Translations under genes and position numbers: made by a program
The notes under the pieces: generated by a model
What the model saw: only the letters and a program-made list of their open reading frames with translations
Told to the model about the DNA's origin: nothing
Databases searched by the model: none
NCBI RefSeq assembly: GCF_028389875.1
Contig: NC_084663.1
Coordinates: 216,404,876 to 216,468,875 of the forward strand
Length of the DNA: 64,000 nucleotides
Direction: 5' to 3'
Origin: Rhea pennata
Taxonomy: Eukaryota; Chordata; Aves; Rheiformes; Rheidae
Part shown: in pieces, positions 1 to 11,496 of the stretch
How positions within the stretch are numbered: position 1 is the stretch's first letter
Layout of the letters: every line of letters starts with the position of its first letter

Positions 1-2879
1 TCTTCTTTATCTCCACGTCTTGCCTTGCATCTGCTCTGTCCCTCGTTTTGATGCAGAAATTCAGAAGCACCGCATACAGGAAACCTCCAACGTACGTGGG
101 CCAGCTCCCGCCAGGAGAGGAGGAGCTTTTGCTTGCAGAGTGCTAGTCTGTCTATGCCACAATATATATCAAATGGGTCACTGAGGATTGAGGACTTTAT
201 TTAATTAAAACTATGAATTTTTACACTAGAGTCAGTCTGAGACAGGAGCTGTCTGCTACAATATCTATGCTGGGGCTGGGCAGCCTTAAGGCATGTGCAT
301 GCTGACGGCTGATGACAAGGAGGTTTTGCAAATACCCCATTTTGGGGAGCTTGAAAATCTAATTTGGATATGTGCATTCTTAAGCTGTCAAGTCACAATT
401 TTCCTGATTCAAGGAAAGGTAGAAAAAAATATCTGTCTAAAGGCAATCTACGTGCTTTTTTTTTCAGCAACTAAATCTAGATTTAGTGCTTAATTTAAGG
501 CACTCAAGTTTGACTTTCCTCATACTTTTATTAGCTTCCATTCCCCCACATCCTCTCTCTGCTCATCCACCTGTTGGCCATTCCTACTCTTCATTAATAT
601 TGGATTTTCTTTTTATGTCTCTGAAGAGAGTCCTCATAGAGTACAAGTTAATGCTGAACATTGAGACCAAGAACAGTAGCAAAAGCAAGTTGCAGAGAGC
701 AGACACAATTACTGCATTAATCTCAGTGATGCAAGAAGCAGCCGCATTCGCGTGCCCACATGGGAGGCAGAGGAAGGTTAGAGATGATGACTGCACCAGA
801 CCTTTTATCATCACTGCAGCGTTATCTGGAAGAGATCAGCATCACTCATCCATGTGACTTAACCTGTCCCATCTCATCTTCATCCCTCCATGAAGAAGGT
901 GATGATACAGCGTTCTGATGACTTTGTGCACTTTCCCCTGTGCCATAACCTGAGAAAGTCACGGAAGGTAATCTGTCACCAGGCAGCTCATGCTAAAGGA
1001 GTTTCAATAAAAAAAAAACTTGAATTTTGTATACTTTTCACCACTTCTGTCCACTCAGCACAGACCAGAGCTCTGCAGCTCCCAGTTGCATGTGAACCCC
1101 CTCGAGACTCCGAGGACTATATAAATATCACCACCTCCTGCCTCTCCCTGAAGGTGGCCTGTCTGGATCAGAGGCAGATCTCCCTCATTCCTGACTGTCA
1201 CAGGAGCTGGTGAGTTCCTTGGTGTAGCTGTTATTTAGTAGGTTTTTGTGGCTGAGGTACCTGATTTGAGTAAAAACATAAAGTTCTGCAGGCAGGAGAA
1301 ATTCCCCTGGCCCACTCCGCACTGCAGCTTTAGGCTCTGAGATGGAGAAACACCTGTATCCAGGTAGGATTTGTCAGGTAAGTGCCACTACCTTGGGTCC
1401 ATGGTTGTTCAGACCAGAAAGGTGATCCACCTGCAGTATTGCTCCCCGGCTCCACTCAAATCAGCTTGGTATACAGGAGATCACAGCCTGGCTCTAGAAA
1501 GCTGATAGCCTGGCTGATGTTCTCCAGCCTCCTCGCGTGTACTGCCCTGTAAGAGGACTGGGATGTGCATTCAGAGAAGCAGAAGAGTATCAGCTAAGGT
1601 TTGGGCTAAGGTTGACAGACAAGCAATTGCCAACCAGGACAGCCTGGATACAGCCCTGCCTTCCTGCTGTCTGAGGAGAGTTCATGGTTCCCCTTTATAG
1701 TTTGATTGACGCTGCCCTCACTGGTAGCTTTGTCGTTTTACTGGAAATACTGCAAATCACCTTCTGAATTGGGGTGAGCAACTCACACAGGAGGTGGAAG
1801 CAGAGATGAGAGTCCCAAGCACGAGCCTTTCTCTGGCCACTGGTGTGCATACAGAGGACACGTGCAAACCCCATGCACACTGGTCGCCAGGGGATTCAGG
1901 CTTGTTCATTGCACACGTTGCCAGCTGAGGGCCAGCACCGGCAGATGTGACACGGTGCAGGGGACACCGCACTAGGCAGCACTGCCCAGGTTTAGGGAGC
2001 TGTGTTTCGCCCAGCTGCAGTGCCAATGGCCGCCCAGACATTTATGCAGGGGGGCAATCCTTGGTCTCTGACATGGGAAAATGATGAGAATCCTGAGTTC
2101 CCGTGTGTAAACGCCATGCCAGAACTGCACAGCTTACCTCTGTTCCCACAGCTTTACTCTGCCTTAGACCTTTGCTTCTAGGTTTGCCTTAAAATTCAGC
2201 AGATATTCTGTCTCCCCTGCATAATCATTCCTTGAGATCACATGCTCTGTGGGTGCTGATCTTCCACTCTTGTTTTGCACAGGCTCCTGGATTATCCTTT
2301 CATACTGATGTATTACTGCCATCGATAAATAGCTTTGTTGCACGGGATGCTGCATGAGCAGTCTCTGCCTTGCAGAGATCATGATCGGCTGTCCTGCGAA
2401 ATGTGATGGGAATGAACGAGCGAGCAGAGAGTAAGGAGAGTGGTGAGGTGGGTACTGAAAAAAATAGCATGTTGTATAAAATCAGAGCACTTCAGTCCTA
2501 ACTCATCACCTGCCTTGTATGTTTTTGGGTGCTACAAAACAAAAGCACAATTAATAACTGCAATTAGGGCTAGAGGGGCTGGATTCCTTTCGCAGGCTTT
2601 TGTACTGACTTCTGAGCCTTGGTAAATCCCTTCTCTAGATTTCCTTTCTGAGTCTGTAAAGTACAGTTTTTAAAATACAGTTTTTAATTCACTTATCACT
2701 TGATTTGGAGCCAACCAGGGGATTCAGTCCCAAGCATACTTCCCCATAATGGGGCGAGGGAATGGGGTGTGATTTTTCTAAATCACTTCCGAACCACAAA
2801 AGGAAAGTGCTCTCAGCACTCCCAGGTGAATTTTTGTGATTTATGAGCTATGATCCCCCCTCCTATTTTTTGCTTACAG
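1..2879. other. Intergenic, nothing recognised
   Basis: Only short open frames of about 60-120 codons occur here, with no recognisable domain and no agreement between frames. I see no CR1 3' end and no receptor motif. The last bases (about 2860-2879) form the polypyrimidine tract and AG acceptor used by the receptor gene that follows. Confidence 0.5.
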
Positions 2880-2919
2880 ATAGCCCAAAGACAGCCCAAA
2901 CTAATTCAGACCTCATCCC

Positions 2920-3873
2920 ATGATGGCAGCTGTCAATCACACCAGCTTGCAGCCTACCTCCTTCATTCTGGTCGGCATCCCAGGGCTGGAGGACCTGCAC
3001 ATCTGGCTTTCCATCCCATTCTGCCTAATGTATATCACTGCAGTCTTTGGCAACCTCCTCCTCTTATTTGTCATTGTGGAGGAGCGAAGCCTCCATGAAC
3101 CAATGTACCTTTTCCTGGCCATGTTAGCCATGGCAGATCTCGTATTATCCTCCTCCACAGTGCCCAAAGCCCTGAGCATATTCTGGTCCCTTTCCAAGGA
3201 GATGTCTTTCCACGCCTGCCTTACTCAAATGTTCTTTGCACATTTAAGCTTCATTGCAGAATCAACCATCCTGCTGGCCATGGCATTTGACCGGTACGTT
3301 GCCATCTGCAACCCGCTGCGGTACGCCACAGTGTTCACACACTCAGTGATAGCAAAGATTGGGCTGGCTGCCGTAGCCCGGAGCTTTTGTGTGATGTTCC
3401 CAACAGTATTCCTCCTTCGGAGGTTGCCGTATTGCGGACACAATGTCATGCCACACACCTACTGCGAGCACATGGGCATCGCCCGGCTAGCCTGTGCCGA
3501 CATCTCCTTTAACATCTGGTATGGCTTTGCCACCACTCTTCTGTCACCAGGAGTGGACATCATGCTCATAGCGGTGTCATATGTCCTCATCCTCAGGGCT
3601 GTCTTCAGGCTGTCATCCAAGGATGCCCAGCTCAAGGCAGTTGGCACCTGTAGCTCTCATGCTTGTGTTATATTCATGTTCTACATACCAGCGTTTTTCT
3701 CGTTTTTCACTCATCGGTTTGGCCACAATATCCCCCAACATGTTCATATCCTCTTGGCAAATCTCTATATGCTCCTACCACCCATGCTAAACCCCATTGT
3801 CTACACAGTGAAAAACAAACTAATTCGAGAAAAAGTGTCCCGAATATTCCTTAGGAGTGGGCAATTGCATTGA
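2920..3873 (+). CDS. Class I olfactory receptor, OR52-like, intact
   Basis: Seven-transmembrane odorant receptor of 317 residues, expected in the ciliary membrane of olfactory neurons and coupled to Golf. What is seen: N-glycosylation sequon NHT at residues 6-8; the class I N-terminal motif GIPGLEDLHIW; TM1 GN (N45); HEPMYLFLAMLAMADL in TM2; MAFDRYVAIC at the end of TM3; the extracellular loop 2 stretch HTYCEHMGIARLACADIS with its cysteines; KAVGTCSSHACVI before TM6; and PMLNPIVY in TM7. The length is normal for the family. A tandem ATG ATG opens the frame. A splice acceptor (TTTTTTGCTTACAG, ending at 2879) lies 40 bases upstream, fitting the usual non-coding 5' exon. The loop-2 motif and the VKNKLIREK tail place it with OR52-type receptors and closest in this window to the gene at 60498-61457. 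Ligand unknown. The subfamily is inferred by eye. Confidence 0.93.
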   Translation: MMAAVNHTSLQPTSFILVGIPGLEDLHIWLSIPFCLMYITAVFGNLLLLFVIVEERSLHEPMYLFLAMLAMADLVLSSSTVPKALSIFWSLSKEMSFHACLTQMFFAHLSFIAESTILLAMAFDRYVAICNPLRYATVFTHSVIAKIGLAAVARSFCVMFPTVFLLRRLPYCGHNVMPHTYCEHMGIARLACADISFNIWYGFATTLLSPGVDIMLIAVSYVLILRAVFRLSSKDAQLKAVGTCSSHACVIFMFYIPAFFSFFTHRFGHNIPQHVHILLANLYMLLPPMLNPIVYTVKNKLIREKVSRIFLRSGQLH

Positions 3874-5570
3874 CAGGAACGTTATTCCTTTGAGAGAAAG
3901 TATATAGATGTTTTCTGCATCATTTTCTACAGGGTGTATGCATGTGAAACAATGTGATTTTCTCCTCCTTTTAGACTCCACTTGATACAATTACTGATCA
4001 AATCATGTCACTAAGAGAAAAAGGAGAAATTAGTAGGGAACCTGGGTCTGAATTTTGGCTGAGGCAACTTATGTTATCCCATTACTATCAGAGCTTTTTT
4101 GAGTTGGATCTGTACATATATGAAATGCACATTTTCTACCAGGATTCTGTCATGTTCAGCTCCCTTTTGGGTGTATATTTCTATATCTTGTATCTCAGAG
4201 TTTTCAGAAAATATTATAAATATTCTCCCAAGCAAAAGCTGGTAAAAACACTGTTTTGAACTAAATGCAGGAATTGACAATCATTTTTCTCTGACCTCTT
4301 CTGTGCAAACTAGATAAACATAATCAATCTTTTCAACTTTACTGGTGTTTCCTACTACCAGCACTGTTCCAGTCACACCATTGACTTTTCTCTAATTTGT
4401 AATAGTTGGAGGGACTATGAGACCCACAAATGAGACCTTTTTTCAGGAGGAAAAAGACCAAAACCCATAAAAACACACACAAATTATAATAAAGGGAGAA
4501 AATTACTGGTGACACTATAGTGTGTCTTCCCAAGAGTCACTGTCAAGGCCACATGGGTTGAGGTGTCATTCCCCGAGCAACGGGAGCCTTTAGGGCTGTT
4601 TTTCCACTGCTCTGCATCCCAGGCAATTCGAGGTGATAAGGGTAGGATCTCCCTTCTCCAGACACTTGGGTGTTTTCATGAAATCAACAGGCTTCTGGGA
4701 TCTCTGTGATTAATCCTACTCTGTCAGACTTGGTAGAAAATAACCATTTAAAGGCTTGTGTGGGAAATGACAGACAGACACAGAAGCTTTGCTTGCTTTG
4801 ATTTATGCAGGAACATGAAACAACTATATAGACGATACAAAAACTGGAAGAAAGGTGTAGTTAACAGGGATTAATATAGATAATTATGTAGGAACTGTTG
4901 GAAATTCACATAGTACCCAAAATAAAACACAAAAACCCATGACCAGGAGAATGAAGGACTTTAAGAAGAGATTTTAAGAAATAACTGAAAAAAAAAGAGA
5001 AATTAAGAAAATAGTCAGAAATTAGTCATTATATAGACAGTAAAACTGTCATTCAAGGCTCAATTGTTCATTAAATGTTTCTGGTTGAGGAAAAAGCCAT
5101 ATGCTAAAGCTTTATCATATGCAAATGATGAAATATTTTCTCTCTCTCAGTCTCAAAAGATGCTAAAACAACTACAGGAACTGTCTGAAATCTGCAGCTT
5201 CAGATGATTGGCATTTAAGAGTTTTGAAAGAACTGGAAGCTTTTGCTGCTGTAACACAAAATGATATTATGTGCACACATTTCTGCTCACATGATGACCT
5301 CACACTGGCACCACTGCTCCTTTCCCAGAGCCACCCTGGCTGCTTTGCAGCAGGACATGCCTGTTAACCTGTCCCAAAGCAACCCCACCAAGGACACGGA
5401 GGACCCAGATGTTGTCCTGGCACAAAGGATTGCTCATACCTGATGGAGTGCAAACTTATGCCAGAAAGGACATTTGCTTTTCTGGTCTTGCAGGTCCCAT
5501 TTTGTGCTCCCTGTTGGTTTCCAGTTTGATTGCAGTATTGCCAAGGTGAGACATCCTACCAGAGAGGGGG
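3874..5570. other. 3' flank of the OR52-like gene; nothing else recognised
   Basis: AT-rich non-coding sequence. A possible poly(A) signal AATAAA lies at 4488-4493, about 615 bases after the stop codon of the receptor gene, but I see no independent support for its use. No repeat family was recognised. Confidence 0.4.
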
Positions 5571-5598
5571 AAACAAAAACAGAAAAAAAACAAAAACA

Positions 5599-5630
<32 letters not shown>
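5571..5630. repeat. A-rich low-complexity tract (AAAAC/AAAC type)
   Basis: About 60 bases made almost only of A with regularly spaced single C, ending in an A8 run. It could be the worn tail of an old retroposed sequence, but no body of such an element is recognisable next to it. Confidence 0.7.
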
Positions 5631-5944
5631 CCCAACAGCCTCCCCCCCTCCAATTTGCAGGGTGGGAGCTAGGCCAGAGAATTACCGTGATTTATCCAAA
5701 GTCATCAGAAATGACTTCATGAAAGAGGCAGGGACAAACCACATATTTTCTGTGCCCTCCTCTCCAGGACCCTTTTAAGAGAGACACATGACCCTGGTCA
5801 CTGGGTCAAAGTCCTCTGCAATGCTATGAGCAAATTCCTCATTTCCCTGATGTGAATGAGTTAAGGGAAGGAGACAAGTAAGAGCAGGGCAAGGGGCTGA
5901 GCTACCTGACATTGAGAGAGGCAAAGACACGATCCTAGCCCTCA

Positions 5945-5974
5945 TAAGCATGATTTCTTGAGAAATCATGCTTA
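5945..5974. repeat. Perfect 14-base inverted repeat at the CR1 5' junction
   Basis: Two arms (TAAGCATGATTTCT and its exact complement) are separated by only two bases. The right arm is ordinary CR1 sequence just upstream of the reverse transcriptase segment that follows, while the left arm is not expected there. The palindrome therefore sits exactly at the 5' edge of the CR1 copy. Confidence 0.75.
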
Positions 5975-6846
5975 ACCAATCTGATAGCCTTCTGCAATGG
6001 GATGACTGGCTGGGTAGATGAGGGGAGAGCAGTGGGTGTTGTGTACCTTGACTTCAGCAAGGCTTTTGACACTGTCTCCCATAACATCCTCCTAGGCAAG
6101 CTCAGGAAGTGTGGGTTAGATGAGTGGACAGTGAGATGGATTGAGAACTGGCTGAAAGGCAGAGCTCAGAGGGTCGTCATCAGTAGCACGGAGTCTAGCT
6201 GGAGGCCTGTGGCTAGTGGCATCCCCTAGGGCTCAGTACTGAGTCCCATCCTGTTCAACTTCATCAATTACCTGGATGTAGGTTGAGGGAGGCAAACCTG
6301 CCCCTCTATTTAGCCCTGGGGAGGCCTCCTCCCAAGTACCGTGTCCAGTTCTGGGCTCCCCAGTCCAAGAGAGACATGGAGCTACTGGAGAGAGTCCAGC
6401 GTAGGGCTACGAGGATAATCAGAGGATTGGAGCACCTGTCCTACGAGGAACGTCTGCGAGAGCTGGGCCTCTTCAGCCTGGGGAAGAGAAGACTGAGGGG
6501 GGATCTTATCAATGTGTACAAGTACCTGAAGGGAGAGTGCCAAGGGGACGGAGCCAAACTCTTTTCAGTTGTCCCGTGTGACAGGACAAGAGGCAATGGG
6601 CAGAAATTGAAGCATAGGAAGTTCTGCCTGAACGTGAGGGGGAAATTCTTCCCTGTGAGAGTGACAGAGCACTGGAGCAGGTTGCCCAGAGAGGTTGTGG
6701 AGTCTCCTTCTTTGGAGATGTTCAAAGCCTGCCTGGATGCAACCCTTTCTAACATGCTCTAGGTGACCCTGGTTGAGCAGGGAGGTTGGACTAGATGATC
6801 TCCAGAGGTCCCTTCCAACCTCAACCATTCTGTGACTCTGTGATTC
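5959..6846 (+). mobile_element. CR1 LINE, 5'-truncated, internally deleted
   Basis: Chicken repeat 1 non-LTR retrotransposon. The 6002-6229 frame encodes the reverse transcriptase segment with [20 protein letters not shown] and [16 protein letters not shown], ending at an in-frame stop near 6230. The sequence then jumps near 6278 from the motif before the catalytic FADD box to the C-terminal part ([18 protein letters not shown]), so about 350 bases including the catalytic aspartates are missing compared with the copy at 11497-12702. The 3' end (GATCTCCAGAGGTCCCTTCC, then CATTCTGTGACTCTGTGATT) is the normal CR1 terminus. It is dead. It is moderately young, judged by its close match to the other copy. 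Confidence 0.93.
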
Positions 6847-7431
6847 ACCCAGGATGTTGGATCATAGTATTAGAGCAGGGCACGAGGGGCAGGTGTCTGA
6901 GACCTCTCCCCTCCACTTCTCCCAACCAGTCATGCTTGACCCTTGCTTTCATCCCATTCTCTTTCCATTCCAGAGCCAGAAAAGCTGTGGGAAGTCTTGT
7001 ATCAGAAAGGGTACAAGAGAGGCAAGAGGAGGTAGGAAAGCTAATGAGTATTTTCTGGCCTAGCCCTACATCTGCAGGCAGTGGAGGGCATCTGCACTTT
7101 GCTGAAGGTGTGGCAGCTTAGGACTGGAGTAGACAGAAAGGGGAATGTGGAGCAGCAGTAACAGCTGGGAGAGGGAGTTGGGGATCCCTCACCTGGGACT
7201 GCCCTTGGCAAGCTTTCCTGGGTATCCCAGATGTTAGAGACATTTCAGATGCCCTGCTGGGATGGGGCTGCACCCCATTTCAGACAGGAAGGTTGAATCT
7301 TCTTCAACTTCTGAACTAATTCTCATCTCTTTTTTGATCTGTTGAGAGTTCACTGCAGCCTGTAATGCTAGGCTTGACTGATTGCACAGATGTGTAAGTA
7401 AGGTCGCTCAGCTCCAATGCTGATACCATGG
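6847..7431. other. Intergenic between CR1 and an OR gene
   Basis: No domain, repeat or RNA recognised. It includes the 3' flank of the minus-strand receptor gene that ends at 7432. Confidence 0.4.
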
Positions 7432-8391
7432 CTATGAAGTAACATCTAGCTTCTTGTGCAGCTTTCTGATGATCCGCATATGGATCTGTTTGGTTTTCAC
7501 ACTGTACACAATAGGGTTCATCAGTGGTGGGACCAACAGATAGATGTCGGCCATGAGGATATGAACAATGGGAGAAGCATTTTTTGCAAACCTGTGAATC
7601 ATAGACAGGCTGATCATCGGGACGTAGAAGATTAGCACAGCACAGATATGGGAAACGCAGGTGTTCAAGGCCTTGGAACGCTGCTCCTTGGATGCAATCC
7701 TTAGGACAGTTTCAAGGATCATAATATAAGACAGAGCAAGTAACAATGAGTCCAGGACCATTGAGGAAAGAACAACCAATAAGCCATAAATGCTACTGAC
7801 TCTCCTGTCTGACTGGGCCACCCTGATGAGATCCTGATGTAGACAAAAAGAGTAGGAAAGAATATTTACTGTGTGATATTGCAGTTTCTTCGGGAGAAAG
7901 GAAGCTGGGAGCGCTAGAAGTACTGCCCGAACAGTCAACCCCATACCAATCTTGGTGACCACTGAGTTTGTCAGGATGGATGCATACCTCAGGGGCTCCC
8001 GGATGGCAACAAAGCGGTCAAAGGCCATGGCCAGGAGCACAGCAGATTCAATGATGGAGAAGGTGTGGATGAAATACATCTGAATGAGGCATACATCAAA
8101 GTGGATAGCTTGGTAATTGAACCAGAGCACACTAAGCATTGATGGCAAGGTGGTGGAAGACAGGCCCAGATCAGAGAGTGCCAGCATGGAGAGAAAATAG
8201 TACATGGGCTCATGGAGTGTCTGCTCTGTTCTGATAATGAAGAGGATTGTGCAGCTCCCCACAAAGGCTGAGAGATATATGAAACCAATTGGGATAGAAA
8301 TCCACATGTGGACATGCTCCAGACCAGGCAGCCCAGTCAGAAGAAAGATAGACGTGAGTACTGAATCATTGGATGTAGGCATGGTATCCAT
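7432..8391 (-). CDS. Class I olfactory receptor, OR51-like, atypical conserved positions
   Basis: A 319-residue frame, uninterrupted. I start it at ATG 8391 (alternative ATG at 8382). The longer reading upstream only adds intron sequence including a poly-Phe run. An acceptor (TGTTTTATTACAG, exon from 8424) lies just before. Normal features: sequon NDS at 8-10; GLPGLEHVHMW; HEPMYYFLSMLALSDLG; C101; KALNTCVSHIC; PLMNPIVYSVKTKQI. The SFCLHQD loop and IASKE segment indicate OR51 type. Odd: the TM1 GN is GS (S46), DRY is DRF (125-127), the usual VAICxPL is VAIREPL (R131), and extracellular loop 2 has H173 and Q193 where both paralogues and the family carry Cys, while C101 and C183 remain. So one disulfide pair appears lost as a pair. 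Either a divergent working receptor or a gene under relaxed constraint that has not yet gained a stop. Ligand unknown. Confidence 0.87.
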   Translation of the reverse strand: MDTMPTSNDSVLTSIFLLTGLPGLEHVHMWISIPIGFIYLSAFVGSCTILFIIRTEQTLHEPMYYFLSMLALSDLGLSSTTLPSMLSVLWFNYQAIHFDVCLIQMYFIHTFSIIESAVLLAMAFDRFVAIREPLRYASILTNSVVTKIGMGLTVRAVLLALPASFLPKKLQYHTVNILSYSFCLHQDLIRVAQSDRRVSSIYGLLVVLSSMVLDSLLLALSYIMILETVLRIASKEQRSKALNTCVSHICAVLIFYVPMISLSMIHRFAKNASPIVHILMADIYLLVPPLMNPIVYSVKTKQIHMRIIRKLHKKLDVTS

Positions 8392-8461
8392 GGATAGTCC
8401 TATTAATTCTGAAGTTAATATCCCCTGTAATAAAACAGCACCAGAACAATTAATGACAAGG

Positions 8462-8463
<2 letters not shown>

Positions 8464-8498
<35 letters not shown>
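8464..8498. repeat. A35 homopolymer (T35 on the gene strand)
   Basis: Thirty-five consecutive A on the plus strand. On the sense strand of the receptor gene it is T35, ending about 39 bases before the splice acceptor at 8425-8426, where a polypyrimidine tract or the branch-point region would be. Confidence 0.95.
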
Positions 8499-8502
<4 letters not shown>

Positions 8503-8702
8503 TAAAGTGGATTTTTTCGGTCTATGATGGTGGAAGCTTTGTGGTCCATGGGCTACAGGGAAGTTACAAAGCATAACTAAGAAGTCTGTCCAATTATGTG
8601 AAATTTGGAATTTCAGTGATGATCTGGAAAAATATTTAGGAAACCATGGGCTAGAAAGGCTGAAAACCTTTGCCCTAAATTCATTAAACATTATCATATG
8701 TA

Positions 8703-9010
8703 ATCATGGAATTATTTGGGTGAGAAGGGACCTCTGGGGGTCTCTAGACCAACAGCCCACTCAGAACAGGAGCAATCTCAAAGTTACAGCAGGTTGCTCA
8801 GGACTGTATCCAGCTGATTTTCAAAAATCACTGAAACTAGAGATAAAACAATGTCTCTGAGACCCTCTCCCAGTGTTTGACCACCTGCATGAGGATTTTT
8901 TTTTTTGTTATATCTAAAGGGAATTTCCCCTGCTCCAGCTTGTGTTGTCGCCTCAGTTGTTCCAAATAGTTATATTCCACTTATAGCCTCCTCTTCAGGA
9001 CCTGTGATCA
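8703..9010 (-). mobile_element. Diverged CR1 3' fragment
   Basis: Reading the complement gives a worn CR1 3' region. On the plus strand one sees GAAGGGACCTCTGG, GCAGGTTGCTCAG, CTCTCCCAGTGTTTGACCAC and GCTTGTGTTGTCGCCTC in the order expected for an antisense CR1. It is older than the copies at 5959 and 11497, with no coding frame left. The right boundary is approximate. Confidence 0.7.
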
Positions 9011-11490
9011 TCTTGGGTCACAGCTAACAATCTTCTTTTGAAGATGCATCCCTCAGTTCAGTAGGGAGTCACTCTTTCCTACCGTAAAAGTGATTTTTTT
9101 CTGTTTTGAATTTCCTATGGAACTAAACGCAGTTTACTGCCAGGTTTGATTATCTTGTTTAGCATCGGTTTTGAATGCTTTTTTGGTCAAAGGCATGATA
9201 CTCACCCTTTCCGTAGAGATAGATATTAGATAAACATTCACAAAACACCTAGCATTTATGGTAGCACTCAAAATGAATACAGCGAGCTTCTCTAATTTTT
9301 AACCTAATTATACAGTTTACTCCTTAAGCAAAGTTGAGCTCTAGATGCTTCGGGTTCAGCTATTTTGAAATCCATGAAAAAGCAAAAATAGAAAGGCTTA
9401 GGGGGCAAGATCAACAATCCCTCTAAATCAGTGATGAGATCACATCTTCCATAGCAATGATAAACCCCAGGTGAGACTTTACCAAAGCTGGATAGAGCAG
9501 AAGAATAATTGTGCATATCACACAGGTAATATTGTTATGGATGCATTCACCTTCTTCTCCACAGCATGATGCTGGTGACTTTGATTCTATGACTTGTGCT
9601 CAGTTTAAACCACTGTTACCTCACCAGTCTTTGCTGCTGTTTCCAGTTGTTTCCCAGTCTGAATGTAAATTTAATTCTATTCATTTTCTTTCAGATTGTT
9701 CCTCTAATTTGTTAAAGTTACTCTAGATGCTAATCTTGCTTTTCTCTGTGCTTCCAAACAAGTTGTCAATTAAATAAGTTTTTTCTTTACTATTTTTAAG
9801 TTTTCTGCTATCCAAGTTAGTATCGGACCCAGGATGCTCCTTTCAGACTCCCGCTTGATCTGTTGTCCCAGCAGCACAATAAGTAAGAAATGGGTTTTGA
9901 GTCTTCCCTGTAATGGTTCAAGCTCAGCAATGTTCTCTCACTTGTTTATGAAAATATTGTGTAATATAATTCATGTCAAGAATTCACATCAAGTATTAAG
10001 ACAGTTTTCTTTTCCCCCTGTAAACAACTTTGTTAGCTTTCCATTGAAGGGAAATGATTCATTTGATATGACTTGTACTTGACAAGTCCATAAAAGTTTG
10101 TTTCTCCTTTATTTACCTAAAGGTATTATTTAAGCATTTGTTTATACATAAATTTTCTAAGGATGGTGACTAAATTTTAAACATAAGAATATGGGTATCG
10201 CAGGAGGTTCCTAAACCACAAATCACTAGAAACCAGGAAGTTATTTGGGGACTGCATGACAATCTATAAAATGAAAAACAGAATAAGGGCCTGTGCTCCA
10301 GCGCTGGGCTGACCAGCACAGCATAGCTAGTGTCCAGACCTCTTATTTTTTACCCCTATTTTAAAGGCTTATTTTTTCTATCTTCTTCCAGTTCTTCTGG
10401 AATTTCCTTCCTTGCTCCCCAGTATTTGAATGGCAGCAAAGTGGTAAAATTACTTTCTTTAGTAACACCTGAGGCTGAGATGAGATCAGCCATTAATCTC
10501 AGTACATTACAGCGAAATAGAAATAAGGCCATTGCCTTGAACAGAGTTTCTCCAGATTCACCCTAGTTTCACCAAAAAAATGTGAGGTGCTAAATACTAA
10601 TAGAGGAGGACAGACTATGTATGTCACCCTAGATTCACCCTGCTCGGATGACCAGAGTAAATCATAGAGACATCCGATCAGGTTGGTGCTGCATGCAGCG
10701 CAGAGCTGTCATCGCAGCATGACCCAGCAAACTCTAAGTCATAGAGAAACTGGAAAGAGTTTCAAGAGCAAGATACCGTTTAGCTTCCCATCCACGACTA
10801 AGAACTAAGAGAAGAGTCTGAAAGACCAGAACACCGATTTGTAAGCCAGCACTGAATAGATGGATACTTGGATACTTTCTTACCTGAATAACACAGCCTC
10901 TGCTCTGGCCAGTGCAACAGAATCAAAGCATTCTGCTTGTCATGCTCTTTAGATAATACCAAAAATTCCTTAAATGTAGTTTGCATGGGAGGTGCATGCA
11001 CCCTTGAGAGAGGATTTATAACAAAGCCCTGCAATCTCTGGAGCAATTTACTCAGCTGGGAATCTCAGCTGACGTTTATTGCTTTAGATTGCAAATCACC
11101 TTTAACAGAGCATAAGCAATGAAACACTCCTGTGCTTTAATTCAGTTTAGAATGATCTTAGCCTATTTAAAGTTTTGTTTTTTTTAATTAATCTCATTAA
11201 TTGCAAATTAATGAGATTCTCCCAAAGAGAGAAATGGGTGAATCTACATGAAGACAAAAACTATTGGGTAGGTGTACAAGCACGTTCCAGCGGAATCAGA
11301 GTGCTGCAGCATGCCCGGCCAGCTACTGGTCTCATTTCAACAGAATAGCATATGTGATTATATGCTCATGCACCTTCCTGATAAAAAACTAGGTCTCCTC
11401 CCAAATTCTTGGGTGCACAGGTAACATACCTGGGTGTTGGGATTGCTTTCCTGGGGCTTAGATTGAAACCTGCCTGAGTTCAAGCCCAGA
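9011..11490. other. Intergenic, nothing recognised
   Basis: About 2.5 kb of AT-rich sequence with only short frames (under 90 codons). No repeat, receptor motif or RNA gene was recognised. Confidence 0.45.
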
Positions 11491-11496
11491 TCTCTG

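Noticed and set aside
8392-8697. N-terminal extension of the OR51-like frame with a poly-Phe run
   Set aside because: It is translation of intron sequence through the T35 run; a splice acceptor and a normal receptor start lie downstream.
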